Assembly (NCBI RefSeq): GCF_002015045.1
Contig: NZ_MUXX01000004.1
Coordinates: 1 to 64,000, forward strand
Length of the DNA: 64,000 nucleotides
Reading direction: 5' to 3'
Source of the DNA: Haemophilus paraphrohaemolyticus
Lineage (GTDB): Bacteria; Pseudomonadota; Gammaproteobacteria; Enterobacterales; Pasteurellaceae
Positions within the stretch are counted from its first letter, which is position 1. Each line of letters opens with the position of its first letter. Shown here piece by piece: positions 30,664 to 44,595 of the stretch. A model generated the notes under the pieces. The model had not been told where the DNA came from. It made no database searches and saw only the letters and a program-made list of their open reading frames with translations. The position numbers were made by a program, and so were the translations under genes.

Positions 30664-31032
30664 ATGTCATTAACTAACGAACAAATCATTGAAGCTATCG
30701 CTTCTAAATCAGTATCAGAAATCGTTGAATTAATCGCAGCGATGGAAGAAAAATTTGGTGTTTCAGCAGCGGCAGCAGTAGCAGCAGCTCCAGCAGCAGG
30801 CGCGGCAGCAGCAGAAGAAAAAACTGAATTCGACGTAGTTCTTGCTAACGCAGGTGCAAACAAAGTTGCTGTAATCAAAGCAGTACGTGGTGCAACTGGT
30901 TTAGGCTTAAAAGAAGCTAAAGACTTAGTAGAATCTGCTCCAGCTAACTTAAAAGAAGGCATCTCTAAAGCAGAAGCTGAAGCTCTTAAAAAAGAATTAG
31001 AAGAAGCTGGTGCACAAGTAGAAATCAAATAA
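30664..31032 (+). CDS. rplL: 50S ribosomal protein L7/L12
   Basis: L12 forms the flexible stalk that recruits elongation factors. The 122-residue protein has the N-terminal dimerisation domain, an Ala-rich hinge ([18 protein letters not shown]) and the C-terminal domain with [21 protein letters not shown] terminator follows; rpoB and rpoC, which usually come next, are absent. Confidence 0.98.
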   Translation: MSLTNEQIIEAIASKSVSEIVELIAAMEEKFGVSAAAAVAAAPAAGAAAAEEKTEFDVVLANAGANKVAVIKAVRGATGLGLKEAKDLVESAPANLKEGISKAEAEALKKELEEAGAQVEIK

Positions 31033-31071
31033 TTTTGATTTTAGCTTATAACCTATCTTCAGGTTCAAGAG

Positions 31072-31102
31072 AAAGCCAATGGTTATACCGTTGGCTTTTT
31101 CC
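31072..31102 (+). terminator. Terminator after rplL
   Basis: AAAGCCAATGG (31072-31082) and CCGTTGGCTTT (31088-31098) form the stem, followed by a T tract. Confidence 0.85.
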
Positions 31103-31171
31103 TTTCATATGTTATAAAGCTAGCGTGATCAAATTTTCAACGCTTTATTTTCTTTCAATGAGTAAATAAAG

Positions 31172-31200
31172 TTGTGTTAGCTATATAAAATATGTATAAT
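31172..31200 (+). promoter_or_regulatory. Promoter of the spc operon
   Basis: TTGTGT at 31172-31177 and a perfect TATAAT at 31195-31200 are separated by 17 bases, about 70 bases before rplN. In many relatives rplN is co-transcribed from the S10 operon; here it has its own promoter. Confidence 0.75.
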
Positions 31201-31206
31201 TGGCAA

Positions 31207-31254
31207 GCTATCTTTTTGGAAAGATAGTGTCGTCCCGAAAGGGTGTTTTTTTTA
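31207..31254 (+). promoter_or_regulatory. Hairpin leader before rplN, attenuator-like
   Basis: CTATCTTT pairs with AAAGATAG around a short loop, and directly after it CCC-GAAA-GGG is followed by TGTTTTTTTT. The second hairpin plus T run resembles a weak terminator between the promoter and rplN. Confidence 0.45.
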
Positions 31255-31259
31255 TTTAA

Positions 31260-31643
<384 letters not shown>

Positions 31644-31653
31644 GGGGAATGTA

Positions 31654-31965
31654 ATGGCTGCTAAAATCCGTCAAAATGATGAAGTAATTGTTCTTGCTGG
31701 TAAAGACAAGGGCAAACGTGGTAAGGTAACTCAAGTGTTACCAAACGGTAAAGTTGTTGTTGAAGGTATCAACATCATCACTAAACACGAAAAACCAGTT
31801 CCTGCTTTAGGTAAAGCTGGTGGCTTAGTGAAAAAAGAAGCTGCAATCGATGGTTCAAACATTGCAATCTTCAACCCGAAAACAAACAAAGCTGACCGTG
31901 TAGGTTTTAGATTCGAAGACGGTAAAAAAGTACGTTTCTTCAAATCTAATAATGAAATTATTTAA
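31654..31965 (+). CDS. rplX: 50S ribosomal protein L24
   Basis: L24 is an early assembly protein of the 50S subunit. The 103-residue product has the KOW motif ([19 protein letters not shown]). It lies ten bases after rplN and 19 bases before rplE. Confidence 0.97.
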   Translation: MAAKIRQNDEVIVLAGKDKGKRGKVTQVLPNGKVVVEGINIITKHEKPVPALGKAGGLVKKEAAIDGSNIAIFNPKTNKADRVGFRFEDGKKVRFFKSNNEII

Positions 31966-31969
31966 TTAA

Positions 31970-32524
<555 letters not shown>

Positions 32525-32535
32525 GGTAGGTTATC

Positions 32536-32841
32536 GTGGCAAAACAATCAATGATTGCACGTGATGTTAAACGTGCGAAATTAGCTGATAAATTCTACGC
32601 TAAACGTGAAGAATTAAAGAAAATCATCTCTGATGTAAATTCTTCAGACGAAGATCGTTGGGCAGCAGTGTTAAAATTACAAACTCTTCCACGCGATTCT
32701 AGTCCAATCCGTCAGCGTAACCGTTGCCGCCAAACTGGTCGTCCACACGGTGTACTTCGTAAGTTTGGTTTAAGCCGTATTAAGGTGCGTGAAGCTGCTA
32801 TGCGCGGTGAAATTCCTGGCCTTAAGAAAGCAAGCTGGTAA
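32536..32841 (+). CDS. rpsN: 30S ribosomal protein S14 (zinc-free form)
   Basis: S14 is a head protein of the 30S subunit. The 101-residue form with [12 protein letters not shown] and only one cysteine lacks the CXXC pairs, so it is the long zinc-independent type usual in gamma-proteobacteria. It sits 11 bases after rplE. Confidence 0.97.
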   Translation: MAKQSMIARDVKRAKLADKFYAKREELKKIISDVNSSDEDRWAAVLKLQTLPRDSSPIRQRNRCRQTGRPHGVLRKFGLSRIKVREAAMRGEIPGLKKASW

Positions 32842-32877
32842 TAACCTCTTTTAATTTGGAATCATGGGAGTAAATAC

Positions 32878-33270
32878 ATGAGCATGCAAGATCCAATCGC
32901 AGATATGCTGACCCGTATTCGTAACGGTCAAGCTGCGAATAAAGTTGCAATCAGTATGCCTTCATCTAAGTTAAAAGTTGCTATTGCAAGCGTTTTAGCT
33001 GAAGAAGGTTATGTTGAGAGCTTCAAAGTTGTTGAAGGTTCAAAACCTGAGTTGGAAATCACTTTAAAATATTTCCAAAACAAACCAGTAGTAGAAAGTA
33101 TCCAACGCGTAAGCCGTCCTGGTCTTCGTATTTACAAACGTAAAGACGAATTACCAAAAGTAATGGGTGGTTTAGGTATCGCAGTTGTTTCTACATCGAA
33201 AGGTGTTATGACCGACCGTGCTGCACGTCAAGCAGGTCTCGGCGGTGAAATCATCTGTTACGTAGCATAA
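32878..33270 (+). CDS. rpsH: 30S ribosomal protein S8
   Basis: S8 binds 16S rRNA helix 21 and is the autogenous repressor of the spc operon in E. coli. The 130-residue protein starts [18 protein letters not shown] and has the C-terminal [14 protein letters not shown] motif. Confidence 0.98.
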   Translation: MSMQDPIADMLTRIRNGQAANKVAISMPSSKLKVAIASVLAEEGYVESFKVVEGSKPELEITLKYFQNKPVVESIQRVSRPGLRIYKRKDELPKVMGGLGIAVVSTSKGVMTDRAARQAGLGGEIICYVA

Positions 33271-33286
33271 TAGAGAGGTAGGAAAA

Positions 33287-33820
33287 ATGTCTCGTGTTGC
33301 AAAAGCACCTGTTAATGTTCCTGCCGGTGTTCAAGTTGCTTTGAACGGTCAGCTATTAACAGTTAAAGGTAAAAACGGCGAGTTATCTCGCGAAATTCAT
33401 AATGCAGTTGAAGTAAAATACGAAGCTGATACATTAACTTTCGCACCACGCGAAGGTATTGCAAACGCAGATGCGCAAGCAGGTACTGCACGTGCATTAG
33501 TTAATGCGATGGTTATCGGTGTTACTGAAGGCTTTACGAAGAAATTGCAATTAGTTGGTGTTGGTTACAGAGCACAAATGAAAGGTAACGTGGTTGCTTT
33601 AAGTTTAGGTTTCTCACACCCAATTGAACATGCGTTGCCAGCAGGTGTAACTGGTGAATGTCCATCACAAACGGAGATCGTTCTCAAAAGTGCGGATAAA
33701 CAGTTAATTGGCCAAGTGGCAGCAGACATTCGTGCATATCGCCGTCCAGAGCCTTATAAAGGCAAAGGTGTACGTTACGCTGATGAAGTTGTACGTACTA
33801 AAGAAGCGAAGAAAAAGTAA
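33287..33820 (+). CDS. rplF: 50S ribosomal protein L6
   Basis: L6 lies near the factor-binding site of the 50S subunit. The 177-residue protein has two similar domains and the signature [18 protein letters not shown] near its end. Confidence 0.98.
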   Translation: MSRVAKAPVNVPAGVQVALNGQLLTVKGKNGELSREIHNAVEVKYEADTLTFAPREGIANADAQAGTARALVNAMVIGVTEGFTKKLQLVGVGYRAQMKGNVVALSLGFSHPIEHALPAGVTGECPSQTEIVLKSADKQLIGQVAADIRAYRRPEPYKGKGVRYADEVVRTKEAKKK

Positions 33821-33834
33821 AGTAAGGTAACACT

Positions 33835-34703
<869 letters not shown>

Positions 34704-34709
34704 TTGAAT

Positions 34710-34886
34710 ATGGCAAAAATTAAAGTAACTCAAACTCGTAGCTCTATCGCTCGTTTACCGAAACATAAAGCAACGTTAAAAGGCTTAGGTCTTCGTCATA
34801 TTCGTCACACCGTAGAACTTGAAGATACTCCAGCAGTACGCGGTATGATCAATCAAGTTTACTATATGGTTAAAGTGGAGGAGTAA
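34710..34886 (+). CDS. rpmD: 50S ribosomal protein L30
   Basis: The 58-residue protein [20 protein letters not shown] and on matches L30. The ATG at 34710 is preferred over the TTG at 34704, because GGGG lies about 12 bases upstream and the family starts with MAK. Confidence 0.96.
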   Translation: MAKIKVTQTRSSIARLPKHKATLKGLGLRHIRHTVELEDTPAVRGMINQVYYMVKVEE

Positions 34887-34890
34887 TAGA

Positions 34891-35325
34891 ATGCGTTTAA
34901 ATACTCTTTCTCCAGCTGAAGGCGCTAAGCACAGTGCTAAACGTTTAGGTCGTGGTATTGGTTCTGGTTTAGGTAAAACTGGTGGTCGTGGTCATAAAGG
35001 TCAAAAATCTCGTACAGGTGGCGGTGTTCGTCGTGGTTTCGAGGGTGGTCAAATGCCTTTATACCGTCGTTTACCAAAATTTGGTTTTACTTCATTAAAA
35101 TCATTCCGCGTTGCTGAAGTTCGTTTAAACGACTTAGCGAAAGTAGATGGCGAAGTTGTCACTTTAGAATCGTTAAAAGCGGCTAACGTAATCACTAAAG
35201 ATATTTTATCTGCAAAAGTAATCTTGGCAGGTAAAATTGAAAAAGCGGTTAAAGTTAAAGGTTTAGGCGTAACTAAAGGTGCTAAAGCTGCTATCGAAGC
35301 TGCTGGTGGTTCTATCGAGGAATAA
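34891..35325 (+). CDS. rplO: 50S ribosomal protein L15
   Basis: L15 is a late assembly protein of the 50S subunit. The 144-residue product has the glycine-rich start [20 protein letters not shown] and [11 protein letters not shown]. It lies four bases after rpmD and three before secY. Confidence 0.98.
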   Translation: MRLNTLSPAEGAKHSAKRLGRGIGSGLGKTGGRGHKGQKSRTGGGVRRGFEGGQMPLYRRLPKFGFTSLKSFRVAEVRLNDLAKVDGEVVTLESLKAANVITKDILSAKVILAGKIEKAVKVKGLGVTKGAKAAIEAAGGSIEE

Positions 35326-35328
35326 TAA

Positions 35329-36654
35329 ATGGCAAAGCAACCAGGGTACCAAGGTAGTACACAAAAAGGAACTGGCGAGCTTAAATCAAGATTATTATTT
35401 GTTTTAGGTGCGTTAATCGTATTCCGCATCGGTTCTTTTATACCTGTTCCTGGCATTGATGCTTCTGTTTTATCCGAGTTAGTTCGACAACAACAAGGCA
35501 CCATCATTGATATGTTTAATATGTTCTCTGGTGGTGCATTAAGCAGAGCTTCTATATTTGCATTAGGTATTATGCCTTACATCTCTGCGTCAATTATTAT
35601 CCAATTATTGACAGCAATTCACCCTCCTTTAGCTGAATTGAAAAAAGAAGGCGAAGCTGGGCGTCGTAAAATTAGCAAATATACACGCTATGCAACTTTG
35701 TTATTAGCATTTATTCAGTCTATTGGTATTTCAATTGCCCTTCCTAATATGTTGTCAGGATTAGTACCTAATCCGAACATGTTATTCTATATCACAGCCG
35801 TAATTAGTTTAGTAACAGGAACAATGTTCTTAATGTGGCTAGGTGAGCAAATTACAGAGCGTGGTATCGGTAATGGTATTTCTTTAATTATCTTTGCAGG
35901 TATCGTTGCAGGTCTTCCAGCAACAATCGGTCAAACAATTGAAGAAGCGAGACAAGGTGAGATTTCATTCCTTGTTTTACTACTAATAGCAATTATCGCA
36001 TTTGCAGTAACATATTTCGTTGTCTTTGTTGAACGTGGACAAAGAAGAATTGTGGTAAACTATGCAAGTCGCCAACAAGGTAGAATGATGGCACCTGCAA
36101 GATCATCTCATTTACCATTAAAAGTAAATATGGCAGGTGTAATTCCTGCAATCTTTGCCTCTAGTATCATTTTATTCCCTGCAAGCATTACGCAGTGGTT
36201 TGGTCAAAGTAGCGAAGGTTTTGAATGGTTATTTGATTTATCTCAATTACTACAGCCAGGACAGCCGTTATACATCGTATTATTTACGATGGCTGTGATT
36301 TTCTTTGCTTTCTTTTATACAGGAATGCAGTATAATCCACGAGATACAGCGGATAATCTTAAGAAATCAGGTGCGTTTGTACCAGGTTATAGACCAGGCG
36401 AACAAACATCGCGTTATATTGATAGAGTAATGACACGTTTAACCTTAATCGGTGCGTTGTATATTACCTTTGTTTGTTTGGTTCCTTATATCATTACATC
36501 ATTATGGAAAGTACCATTCCAGTTAGGCGGTACTTCATTATTAATTGTAGTGGTAGTTATTATGGATTTCATCGCACAGGTTCAAAGTCATATGATGTCT
36601 TTACAATATGACTCTGTGTTGAAGAAAGCCAATTTGAAAGGCTTAGGGCAATAG
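35329..36654 (+). CDS. secY: Preprotein translocase subunit SecY
   Basis: SecY is the channel of the Sec translocase. The 441-residue protein has ten predicted membrane segments and the family motifs [19 protein letters not shown], the basic loop [20 protein letters not shown] and the cytoplasmic tip [14 protein letters not shown]. It is placed between rplO and rpmJ, the standard order. Confidence 0.98.
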   Translation: MAKQPGYQGSTQKGTGELKSRLLFVLGALIVFRIGSFIPVPGIDASVLSELVRQQQGTIIDMFNMFSGGALSRASIFALGIMPYISASIIIQLLTAIHPPLAELKKEGEAGRRKISKYTRYATLLLAFIQSIGISIALPNMLSGLVPNPNMLFYITAVISLVTGTMFLMWLGEQITERGIGNGISLIIFAGIVAGLPATIGQTIEEARQGEISFLVLLLIAIIAFAVTYFVVFVERGQRRIVVNYASRQQGRMMAPARSSHLPLKVNMAGVIPAIFASSIILFPASITQWFGQSSEGFEWLFDLSQLLQPGQPLYIVLFTMAVIFFAFFYTGMQYNPRDTADNLKKSGAFVPGYRPGEQTSRYIDRVMTRLTLIGALYITFVCLVPYIITSLWKVPFQLGGTSLLIVVVVIMDFIAQVQSHMMSLQYDSVLKKANLKGLGQ

Positions 36655-36674
36655 CCCTTAAAAAAGGATAAGCA

Positions 36675-36788
36675 ATGAAAGTTCGTGCTTCAGTTAAAAG
36701 AATGTGCCGTAACTGTAAAGTTGTTAAGCGTGAAGGTGTTGTTCGCGTAATTTGTAGCGATCCTAAACACAAACAACGTCAAGGTTAA
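36675..36788 (+). CDS. rpmJ: 50S ribosomal protein L36
   Basis: This 37-residue gene reads [19 protein letters not shown] and on. The zinc ligands C11, C14, C27 and H32 are all present, so it is the zinc-binding form. GGA precedes the ATG, 20 bases after the secY stop. Confidence 0.96.
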   Translation: MKVRASVKRMCRNCKVVKREGVVRVICSDPKHKQRQG

Positions 36789-36813
36789 TCGTATATTTCT
36801 TGCAAAGAACCCG

Positions 36814-36935
36814 CTGAGCAGGTATACTGCTCAGCTCATTCGTCCTGATATGCTGTTTGAGTATCCTGAAACGGGCTTTTCAAGATCAGCATATCAATAA
36901 ACTTTAAATAATAGGAGTGCATAGTGGCCCGTATT
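36814..36935 (+). promoter_or_regulatory. Alpha operon leader, S4 binding site
   Basis: The leader of rpsM contains the stem GATATGCTG / CAGCATATC (36847-36855 with 36887-36895) enclosing TATCCTGAAACGGGCTTTTC, followed by AGGAGTGCATAGTG at the GTG start. This matches the conserved alpha-operon pseudoknot at which S4 (rpsD) represses translation. A further perfect 8-bp hairpin, CTGAGCAG / CTGCTCAG, lies at 36814-36834. Confidence 0.85.
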
Positions 36936-37280
36936 GCAGGCATTAACATTCCTGATCAAAAACACACTGTAATCGCATTAACTGCAATTTACGGTATCGG
37001 TAAAACTCGTGCTAAAGCTATCTGTGCTGCGGCGGGTATTGCTGAAGATGTAAAGATCAGAGAATTGTCTGAAGAGCAGATTGAAAAACTGCGTGAAGAA
37101 GTTGGTAAATTTACTGTCGAAGGTGATTTACGTCGTGAAGTAACTTTAAGCATCAAACGTCTTTTAGACCTAGGTTGCTACCGTGGTTTACGTCATCGTC
37201 GTAGTTTACCAGTGCGTGGTCAACGTACTAAGACTAATGCGCGTACTCGTAAGGGTCCACGCAAACCGATCAAAAAATAA
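36924..37280 (+). CDS. rpsM: 30S ribosomal protein S13
   Basis: S13 lies in the head of the 30S subunit and contacts the P-site tRNA. The 118-residue protein begins [12 protein letters not shown] from a GTG start, which is part of the S4-regulated leader structure, and ends [12 protein letters not shown] ([13 protein letters not shown]). It is the first gene of the alpha operon. Confidence 0.98.
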   Translation: MARIAGINIPDQKHTVIALTAIYGIGKTRAKAICAAAGIAEDVKIRELSEEQIEKLREEVGKFTVEGDLRREVTLSIKRLLDLGCYRGLRHRRSLPVRGQRTKTNARTRKGPRKPIKK

Positions 37281-37289
37281 TCGGAGTAG

Positions 37290-37685
<396 letters not shown>

Positions 37686-37713
37686 TTGACGTTAGAATAA
37701 TTGGAGAAAGAAA

Positions 37714-38340
37714 ATGGCAAGATATTTGGGTCCTAAGCTCAAGCTAAGCCGTCGTGAAGGTACTGATTTATTCTTAAAATCAGGCGTTCGTGCGATTGAA
37801 TCAAAATGTAGAAATAGACTTGATGTAGCACCAGGTCAACACGGTGCTCGTAAGCCACGTTTATCTGACTATGGTAGTCAGTTACGTGAAAAACAAAAAG
37901 TTCGCCGCATCTATGGTATCTTAGAGCGTCAATTCCGCAACTATTACAAAGAAGCTAACCGCTTAAAAGGTAATACGGGTGAGAACTTATTAGTATTATT
38001 AGAAGGTCGTTTAGACAACGTAGTTTATCGTATGGGTTTTGCAGCTACTCGTGCTGAAGCACGTCAATTAGTAAGCCACAAATCTATCGTAGTAAACGGT
38101 CGTGTAGTAAATATTCCTTCATTCCAAGTTTCTGTTGATGATGTAGTTGCTGTTCGTGAAAAATCTAAAAAACAAGCACGTATTAAAGCGTCATTAGAAT
38201 TAGCTACTCAACGTGAAAAACCAACTTGGTTGGAAGTTGATGCAACTAAAATGGAAGGTGTATTTAAACGTACCCCTGAACGCTCTGATTTATCAGCAGA
38301 CATCAATGAACATCTGATCGTTGAGCTTTACTCTAAATAA
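37714..38340 (+). CDS. rpsD: 30S ribosomal protein S4
   Basis: S4 nucleates 30S assembly and represses the alpha operon by binding its leader (36.8 kb). The 208-residue protein has the S4 RNA-binding domain in [19 protein letters not shown], followed by HKSIVVNG. Confidence 0.98.
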   Translation: MARYLGPKLKLSRREGTDLFLKSGVRAIESKCRNRLDVAPGQHGARKPRLSDYGSQLREKQKVRRIYGILERQFRNYYKEANRLKGNTGENLLVLLEGRLDNVVYRMGFAATRAEARQLVSHKSIVVNGRVVNIPSFQVSVDDVVAVREKSKKQARIKASLELATQREKPTWLEVDATKMEGVFKRTPERSDLSADINEHLIVELYSK

Positions 38341-38404
38341 TAGTTAATTTATTTAACATATATTATTTAATTATTAGTAAGCTTATAAACAAAGAGAGGA
38401 TAAA

Positions 38405-39394
38405 ATGCAGGGTTCTGTGACAGAATTTTTAAAGCCGCACTTAGTGAATATTGAACAAATTAGTTTAACTCACGCAAAAGTGACCCTAGAGCCGTTAGAA
38501 CGTGGTTTTGGCCATACATTAGGTAACGCACTCCGTCGCATTTTACTTTCGTCAATGCCAGGTTGTGCCGTCACTGAAGTTGAAATTGATGGTGTATTGC
38601 ATGAATACAGCAGCAAGGAAGGCGTACAAGAAGATATTCTTGAAGTATTGTTAAACCTTAAAGGTCTAGCGGTAAAAGTGCAAAACAAAGATGATATTGT
38701 TTTGACACTGACTAAATCTGGAATTGGCCCTGTGACTGCAGGCGACATTACACACGATGGTGATGTTGAAATTGTAAATCCTAACCACGTTATCTGTCAT
38801 TTGACAGATAAAAATGCGACCATCAATATGCGTATTCGCGTACAACGTGGTCGTGGTTATGTACCAGCATCAGCTCGTGTACACACTCAAGACGATGATC
38901 GTCCTATCGGTCGTTTACTTGTAGATGCACGTTTCAGCCCAATTGATCGCATTGCTTACAATGTAGAAGCTGCTCGTGTTGAACAACGTACAGACTTAGA
39001 TAAACTCGTTATTGAGATGGAAACAAATGGCACAATCGATCCAGAAGAAGCCATCCGTCGTGCTGCAACGATTTTAGCTGAACAGTTAGACGCATTTGTT
39101 GATTTACGTGATGTTCGTCAACCAGAAGTGAAAGAAGAGAAACCAGAGTTTGATCCGATTTTACTCCGTCCAGTTGATGATCTTGAATTAACAGTTCGTT
39201 CTGCTAACTGTTTGAAAGCAGAGACAATTCACTATATCGGTGATTTAGTACAACGTACAGAAGTTGAGTTATTAAAAACGCCTAATCTTGGTAAGAAATC
39301 ACTTACAGAGATTAAAGATGTTCTCGCTTCTCGTGGCTTATCACTGGGTATGCGCCTTGAAAATTGGCCACCAGCAAGCATTGCTGAAGACTAA
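38405..39394 (+). CDS. rpoA: RNA polymerase alpha subunit
   Basis: The alpha subunit starts assembly of RNA polymerase and contacts activators and UP elements. The 329-residue protein has the N-terminal dimer domain ([20 protein letters not shown]) and the C-terminal DNA-binding domain ([20 protein letters not shown], followed by [15 protein letters not shown]). Confidence 0.98.
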   Translation: MQGSVTEFLKPHLVNIEQISLTHAKVTLEPLERGFGHTLGNALRRILLSSMPGCAVTEVEIDGVLHEYSSKEGVQEDILEVLLNLKGLAVKVQNKDDIVLTLTKSGIGPVTAGDITHDGDVEIVNPNHVICHLTDKNATINMRIRVQRGRGYVPASARVHTQDDDRPIGRLLVDARFSPIDRIAYNVEAARVEQRTDLDKLVIEMETNGTIDPEEAIRRAATILAEQLDAFVDLRDVRQPEVKEEKPEFDPILLRPVDDLELTVRSANCLKAETIHYIGDLVQRTEVELLKTPNLGKKSLTEIKDVLASRGLSLGMRLENWPPASIAED

Positions 39395-39427
39395 TTTCGG
39401 GTCAATAGATTTTCTAAGAAGGAATAG

Positions 39428-39814
<387 letters not shown>

Positions 39815-39842
39815 TTTAAACTCAGATTGAGTTAGCTTTTAG

Positions 39843-39878
39843 AGGTTGATTTTGGTATTCCAGAATCAACCTTTTTTA
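39843..39878 (+). terminator. Terminator of the alpha operon
   Basis: AGGTTGATTTTGG and CCAGAATCAACCT form a stem with one mismatch, followed by six T residues. Confidence 0.85.
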
Positions 39879-40466
39879 TGCTTTTTATTGATATAGGGAT
39901 GCATAATAAGACTTGAGCTTGCTTTTTTGATGTAGCCTATTTTGCCGTAATCGAGAGGAGTATCGTAGTTAGATAATGCTAATAGACAAAATTGTTGGTA
40001 AGAAAATGCTAGAGTTTTATAGTAAAAGAACCTAAGCCTATTTTTGCAATGTGAATAAAAAAAATTCCCTTATCGCTTAAATACAGAAATTTAAAAGAAT
40101 GGTAGGAAACATCATCTTCAACGATATTTCTGTATCACCCATCATAAAATGTTTTTCTTTAGGCAATAATTAGATTTAATAAGAACTTAGATTAGTTGCA
40201 CTTCTGGAAATACGCTTATCAATCACTTCCATAAATCTTAATGTTTAATCTAGGCGATACAGATATATTGGCAAAGTCTTTTTAAATAGCATTGACGCTT
40301 ATCATTAATATTGCGTTTTTTATCTGTTATTTTTGTGTTTTAGTAATGCTTTGTTCTATTAGGGATGTCTACTACAAACCTATCTATATTCAATAACAAG
40401 CAATGGTAAAAATGAATAGATACATATGGAGCAATTTTATATAGATGCTGTGGGATTGGAAATTAA
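39879..40466. other. Gene-free AT-rich gap between rplQ and ilvC
   Basis: No intact gene is visible on either strand. On the minus strand two adjoining frames look mildly protein-like (about 40105-40020 with EDDVSYHSF, then about 40040-39900 with LSNYDTPLDYGKIGY), with a frame change between them. They may be the decayed end of a lost gene. I cannot name it. Confidence 0.35.
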
Positions 40467-40502
40467 AAAACCACCGCTTGTTTCACAACAAGCGGTGGTT
40501 TT
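40467..40502. terminator. Uptake-signal terminator after ilvC
   Basis: AAAACCACCGCTTGT and its exact complement form a 15-bp stem with loop TTCAC and T tracts on both strands. The arms contain the full uptake core ACAAGCGGT. Confidence 0.85.
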
Positions 40503-40525
40503 CTTAGGATGTTTTACTAATTAGA

Positions 40526-42010
40526 TTAGCCAGCTACAGCAATACGTTTCATATCTGTCATATAACCGCGTAATTCCTGACCGATTAACTCAACAGGGTG
40601 GTTGCGGATTGCATCGTTGATGTCGCGTAAGTACACGTTATCAATTTCAACCGCTGGCGTTGGTTCGCCTAAGTCACCTTTTTGTAAGGTTGGAATTAAT
40701 TGCTCTGCAAGAATTGGGGTTGCTACGTTTGCAAATAAGTAGTTACCGTATTCCGCAGTGTCTGAAATTACCACGTTCATTTCATATAAACGTTTACGTG
40801 CGATAGTATTTGCGATTAACGGTAATTCGTGTAATGACTCATAGTATGCAGATTCTTCGTAGATGCCACTTGCTACCATTGCATCGAACGCCATTTCTAC
40901 GCCCGCTTTCACCATTGCAACCATCACTACACCGTTATCGAAGTATTCTTGTTCAGAAATTTTGATACCGTCTGCTTTTGGTGCGTTTTCGAATGCAGTT
41001 TTGCCTGTGGCTTCACGCCATGCGAATAAATCTTTGTCGCCGTTCGCCCAGTCTGCCATCATTGTTGCAGAGAAGTGGCCGCTGATGATGTCATCCATAT
41101 GTTTTAAGTATAAGAAGTTTAATTGCTCTTTGATTTGCTCTGCTAATTCAAAGGCACGGATTTTCGCACTATTTGATAAGCGATCCATCATGAGTGTGAT
41201 GCCGCCTTGTTTTAACGCTTCAGTGATGGTTTCCCAACCGTATTGGATTAATTTGCCTGCGTATGCAGGGTCTTTACCGTCTGCCACTAATTTGTCGTAG
41301 CACACGATTGAACCTGCTTGTAACATACCGCAAAGAATAGTTTGCTCACCCATTAAGTCAGATTTTACTTCTGCCACAAATGAAGACTCTAACACGCCTG
41401 CACGATCACCGCCAGTTGCTGATGCCCACGCTTTTGCAATCGCTAAGCCTTCACCTTGCGGATCGTTTTCAGGGTGAACCGCGATTAATGTTGGCACACC
41501 GAAACCACGTTTGTATTCTTCACGCACTTCAGTACCTGGGCATTTTGGTGCTACCATTACCACAGTAATGTCTTTACGGATCTCTTCGCCCACTTCAACA
41601 ATGTTGAAACCGTGTGAATAACCGAATGCCGCACCTTGTTTCATTAAAGGAATCACATCTGCAACAACTTTAGAGTGTTGTTTGTCTGGGGTTAAGTTAA
41701 TCACTAAATCTGCAGTTGGAATTAACTCTTCGTAAGTACCAACTTTGAAACCGTTTTCGGTTGCACGTTGGAATGATGCACGTTTTTCTGCAATCGCTTC
41801 AGCACGTAATGCGTAAGCGATATTTAAGCCAGAATCACGCATATTTAAACCTTGGTTTAAACCTTGAGCACCGCAACCCACGATCACGATTTTTTTATCT
41901 TTTAATACTTCGCAACCCTCTGCGAATTCGCTGCGATCCATAAAACGGCAGCGACCCAATTGGTCTAATTTTTGACGTAAATTTAATGTGTTGAAATAGT
42001 TATTAGCCAT
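40526..42010 (-). CDS. ilvC: Ketol-acid reductoisomerase (class II)
   Basis: IlvC catalyses the second common step of valine and isoleucine synthesis: an alkyl shift and NADPH reduction of acetolactate or acetohydroxybutyrate. The 494-residue length marks the long class II type. The NADPH site is [20 protein letters not shown] and the metal site includes [13 protein letters not shown] and [20 protein letters not shown] precedes the ATG. It stands alone. Confidence 0.98.
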   Translation of the reverse strand: MANNYFNTLNLRQKLDQLGRCRFMDRSEFAEGCEVLKDKKIVIVGCGAQGLNQGLNMRDSGLNIAYALRAEAIAEKRASFQRATENGFKVGTYEELIPTADLVINLTPDKQHSKVVADVIPLMKQGAAFGYSHGFNIVEVGEEIRKDITVVMVAPKCPGTEVREEYKRGFGVPTLIAVHPENDPQGEGLAIAKAWASATGGDRAGVLESSFVAEVKSDLMGEQTILCGMLQAGSIVCYDKLVADGKDPAYAGKLIQYGWETITEALKQGGITLMMDRLSNSAKIRAFELAEQIKEQLNFLYLKHMDDIISGHFSATMMADWANGDKDLFAWREATGKTAFENAPKADGIKISEQEYFDNGVVMVAMVKAGVEMAFDAMVASGIYEESAYYESLHELPLIANTIARKRLYEMNVVISDTAEYGNYLFANVATPILAEQLIPTLQKGDLGEPTPAVEIDNVYLRDINDAIRNHPVELIGQELRGYMTDMKRIAVAG

Positions 42011-42178
42011 GTTTGCATTCCTTCTTTGAAATGGGTTTGTTTAAGTTGGAGGCAGTATAGTCCAATCATCTGGTTGCGTAAATTGATATTATTGCGATTT
42101 TATATTGCATTTTTTGCAATATTGGTTTTCGTTACAAAGCTGAAGGTTGGTTAGAAATAACCGCACTTTTTGTTATCA

Positions 42179-44464
42179 CTATTTCACTTCAGGAAACAAC
42201 ATCTTAATCACATTCTTGGTCAGCCTTCTTGATTTGCCTTGATAGGGGAAGATGTGCATCATCATCATTGGGTTGAAGTTGGCTTCAATCACGCCCCACG
42301 AGCTAAGCGATGCTTCTGCTGGCTTGGTTAAATCAGGAATAATCAAATCCACACCGCACACTTTCGCACCCATGGCGTGGGCGATGCCGACGGCAAGTTG
42401 TTTGTAGCTGTCATGCATTTGGTCGGTCATATCAATAGAATCACCCCCCGTGCTGATATTGGAATTGGCACGCAGTTGCACAATTTGACCGCTTGTAGGC
42501 ACGCTCTCTAGCGTTAAACCTTGTTCTTTGAGCTGCAACAATTCAATGTCTCCCAAGGCAATTTTTTTCAGTGGTGAACGGGAGCCGTCGCCACGCAGTG
42601 GATCGGTATTTTTCGCTGCCACTAATTCACGCACTGTTTGCACTCCGTCGCCTACGACATTTGCAGGCACGCGGAGTAATACTGCCAATGTTTCATCACC
42701 TAGCACGAAGAAACGATATTCTGTGCCAACCAAATAATCTTCCACCATCACTTCTTTATCTTCGCGGAAAGCAATTTCAATCGCTTTAGCGAAGTCTTCG
42801 CGGTTGGTTACGCCTTGTTGGAAAATCGTAATACCTAAGCCGTAGTTGGTTGATTTCGGCTTAATCACCACCGATCTGCCTTCAAACAACGGATAATGCG
42901 CCACCGCTTGTTCAGCGCTGGTAAATTCCACGCTTTTCGGCACGTTAAAGCCCGCTTTCGCCAACACTTTTTTAGTCACCACTTTGTTTTCCATAATCAG
43001 CGGCGAGATGTATTGATCGTGGCTGGTCATATTACCGTTTTTGACGTATTCGAGATGATCGCCAAATTTAAGAGCAAGAAACTGATCGTTTTCGTCCAGA
43101 ATTTCGGTGCTGATGCCTTGTTGAATCAAATCGAATAGCAACGCTTGGGTGGAAAGCTCCATATTGTCGAATGCAGAAAGTGCATAAAAACGCTCAAAGG
43201 CTTGGGCCTTGTACTGCTTCGCAAGGCTTGCACCAAGGGCTTTGTAACTGCCTGCTTGCTCAATTGCTTTCAGCAGTTTGCCGTTCACAGTTTGGCTTGG
43301 GTTGGCAAGCTGTGCCAATTTTTCTTCCGCAGTTTTTACCACACTTTTGTCCGCATTGATGGTTTTCAACATCTCAATAATTTGGCGTAACACCGCTTCG
43401 CCTTCCGCCTGGAACGCTGTTGGCTCACGCGGATCTTCAAGGGCAACTTGATACAAACGCTGTTTGCCAAGTTCTACCTCTTTTTGACCGCTTGTTTCAT
43501 CCAGCCAAAGCATTCCCAGCAAGAAGCCGTGGATAAATTTCGCATCTGCCAAGCTAATTCCATACGGCTCAAGCGGGTTTAAGTCAAATAGGCGGAATTC
43601 GGCATATTGCACGCCTTTTTCCAGTAATTCGCGTGCCTTTTTCGCCCCACGCAAGCGCACGTTGGAATAGAACTCTTTTTCCGCAATCAGGCGACCTGCT
43701 TTCACTTGTTCTTCTAAGGTTTCCACATAGCTTTCAAGGCTGTCGTGGTTCACCACTACATCAGGCGAATTGACATAACCATAAGGGCTAGAACGTAAAC
43801 TCCGCACCAGTTGCCCTTCTGCAAGCGGTGAATTTTCAACACCATTTCGCGAAAAATAATTTGCTTCCACCATTGGCGTTGCTGCCAGCAGATAGACCAA
43901 AATCCATTGATAACGGAGGAAATTATTCGCCAATTTCATATATAAGGCGTTTTGGAAATCTTTGAGTTCCGTATACTCATTTTGTAAGCTGAATACTGCT
44001 TTCACAAATTCAGGCGAGAGCTGGAAGTTGTAATGAATGCCACTCACCATCTGTTTATATTTGCCGTAGTTGGTGGAAAGATGTTCGCGATATTTCACAT
44101 CTTCGATGTTGTCGAGCTGGGCTTCTTGGATCGCATTTTCAGGCGGCAAACCTGCTGGCATACTGAACGGGAAAATGTATTCCTGTTCAGGCAGAGAACG
44201 CAACACCACTTCGTGAATGGCAGAAAGCCAACGCAGGCTGTCTTCAAGTTTGCCATTTGGTGGGGTAATCAGCTCAAGCTGGCTTTCTGCAAAATCGGTT
44301 TGAATGTAGGGGTGGTAGGAACGATTACCAAACACCGTAGGGTGAGGTGTAGTGACGATATTGCCGTTTTCATCAATACGTTGGCTCTCTTTTTCCAAGC
44401 CAAAACTGCCTTGTTGAAACAGTAATCCCAACTGATTTTGCTTAATCCATTGCTGTAATTTCAT
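42179..44464 (-). CDS. gshF: Bifunctional glutamate-cysteine ligase / glutathione synthetase
   Basis: GshF (GshAB) makes glutathione from glutamate, cysteine and glycine in one polypeptide. The start at 44464 (MKLQQWIKQNQLGLLF) follows AAAAGGA and gives 761 residues; 13 extra upstream codons lack a ribosome-binding site. The N-terminal GshA part has GLEKESQRI and EFRLFDLNPLEPYGI. The C-terminal ATP-grasp part has VVIKPKSTNYGLGITIF and VEDYLVGTEYRFFVLG and ends near EANFNPMMMMHIFP. Fused GshF is usual in this family. Confidence 0.96.
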   Translation of the reverse strand: MKLQQWIKQNQLGLLFQQGSFGLEKESQRIDENGNIVTTPHPTVFGNRSYHPYIQTDFAESQLELITPPNGKLEDSLRWLSAIHEVVLRSLPEQEYIFPFSMPAGLPPENAIQEAQLDNIEDVKYREHLSTNYGKYKQMVSGIHYNFQLSPEFVKAVFSLQNEYTELKDFQNALYMKLANNFLRYQWILVYLLAATPMVEANYFSRNGVENSPLAEGQLVRSLRSSPYGYVNSPDVVVNHDSLESYVETLEEQVKAGRLIAEKEFYSNVRLRGAKKARELLEKGVQYAEFRLFDLNPLEPYGISLADAKFIHGFLLGMLWLDETSGQKEVELGKQRLYQVALEDPREPTAFQAEGEAVLRQIIEMLKTINADKSVVKTAEEKLAQLANPSQTVNGKLLKAIEQAGSYKALGASLAKQYKAQAFERFYALSAFDNMELSTQALLFDLIQQGISTEILDENDQFLALKFGDHLEYVKNGNMTSHDQYISPLIMENKVVTKKVLAKAGFNVPKSVEFTSAEQAVAHYPLFEGRSVVIKPKSTNYGLGITIFQQGVTNREDFAKAIEIAFREDKEVMVEDYLVGTEYRFFVLGDETLAVLLRVPANVVGDGVQTVRELVAAKNTDPLRGDGSRSPLKKIALGDIELLQLKEQGLTLESVPTSGQIVQLRANSNISTGGDSIDMTDQMHDSYKQLAVGIAHAMGAKVCGVDLIIPDLTKPAEASLSSWGVIEANFNPMMMMHIFPYQGKSRRLTKNVIKMLFPEVK

Positions 44465-44595
44465 TGTGTGTCCTTTTAAGAGGAAAATTATTGTCCACAT
44501 CATAGCACAATTAAAGGTAGAGTAAATTGCTCGGGTTTATAAGCAAATGGAACGGAATAGAATTTTGGGTTATATCAAGGTTTGCTTTTTATATT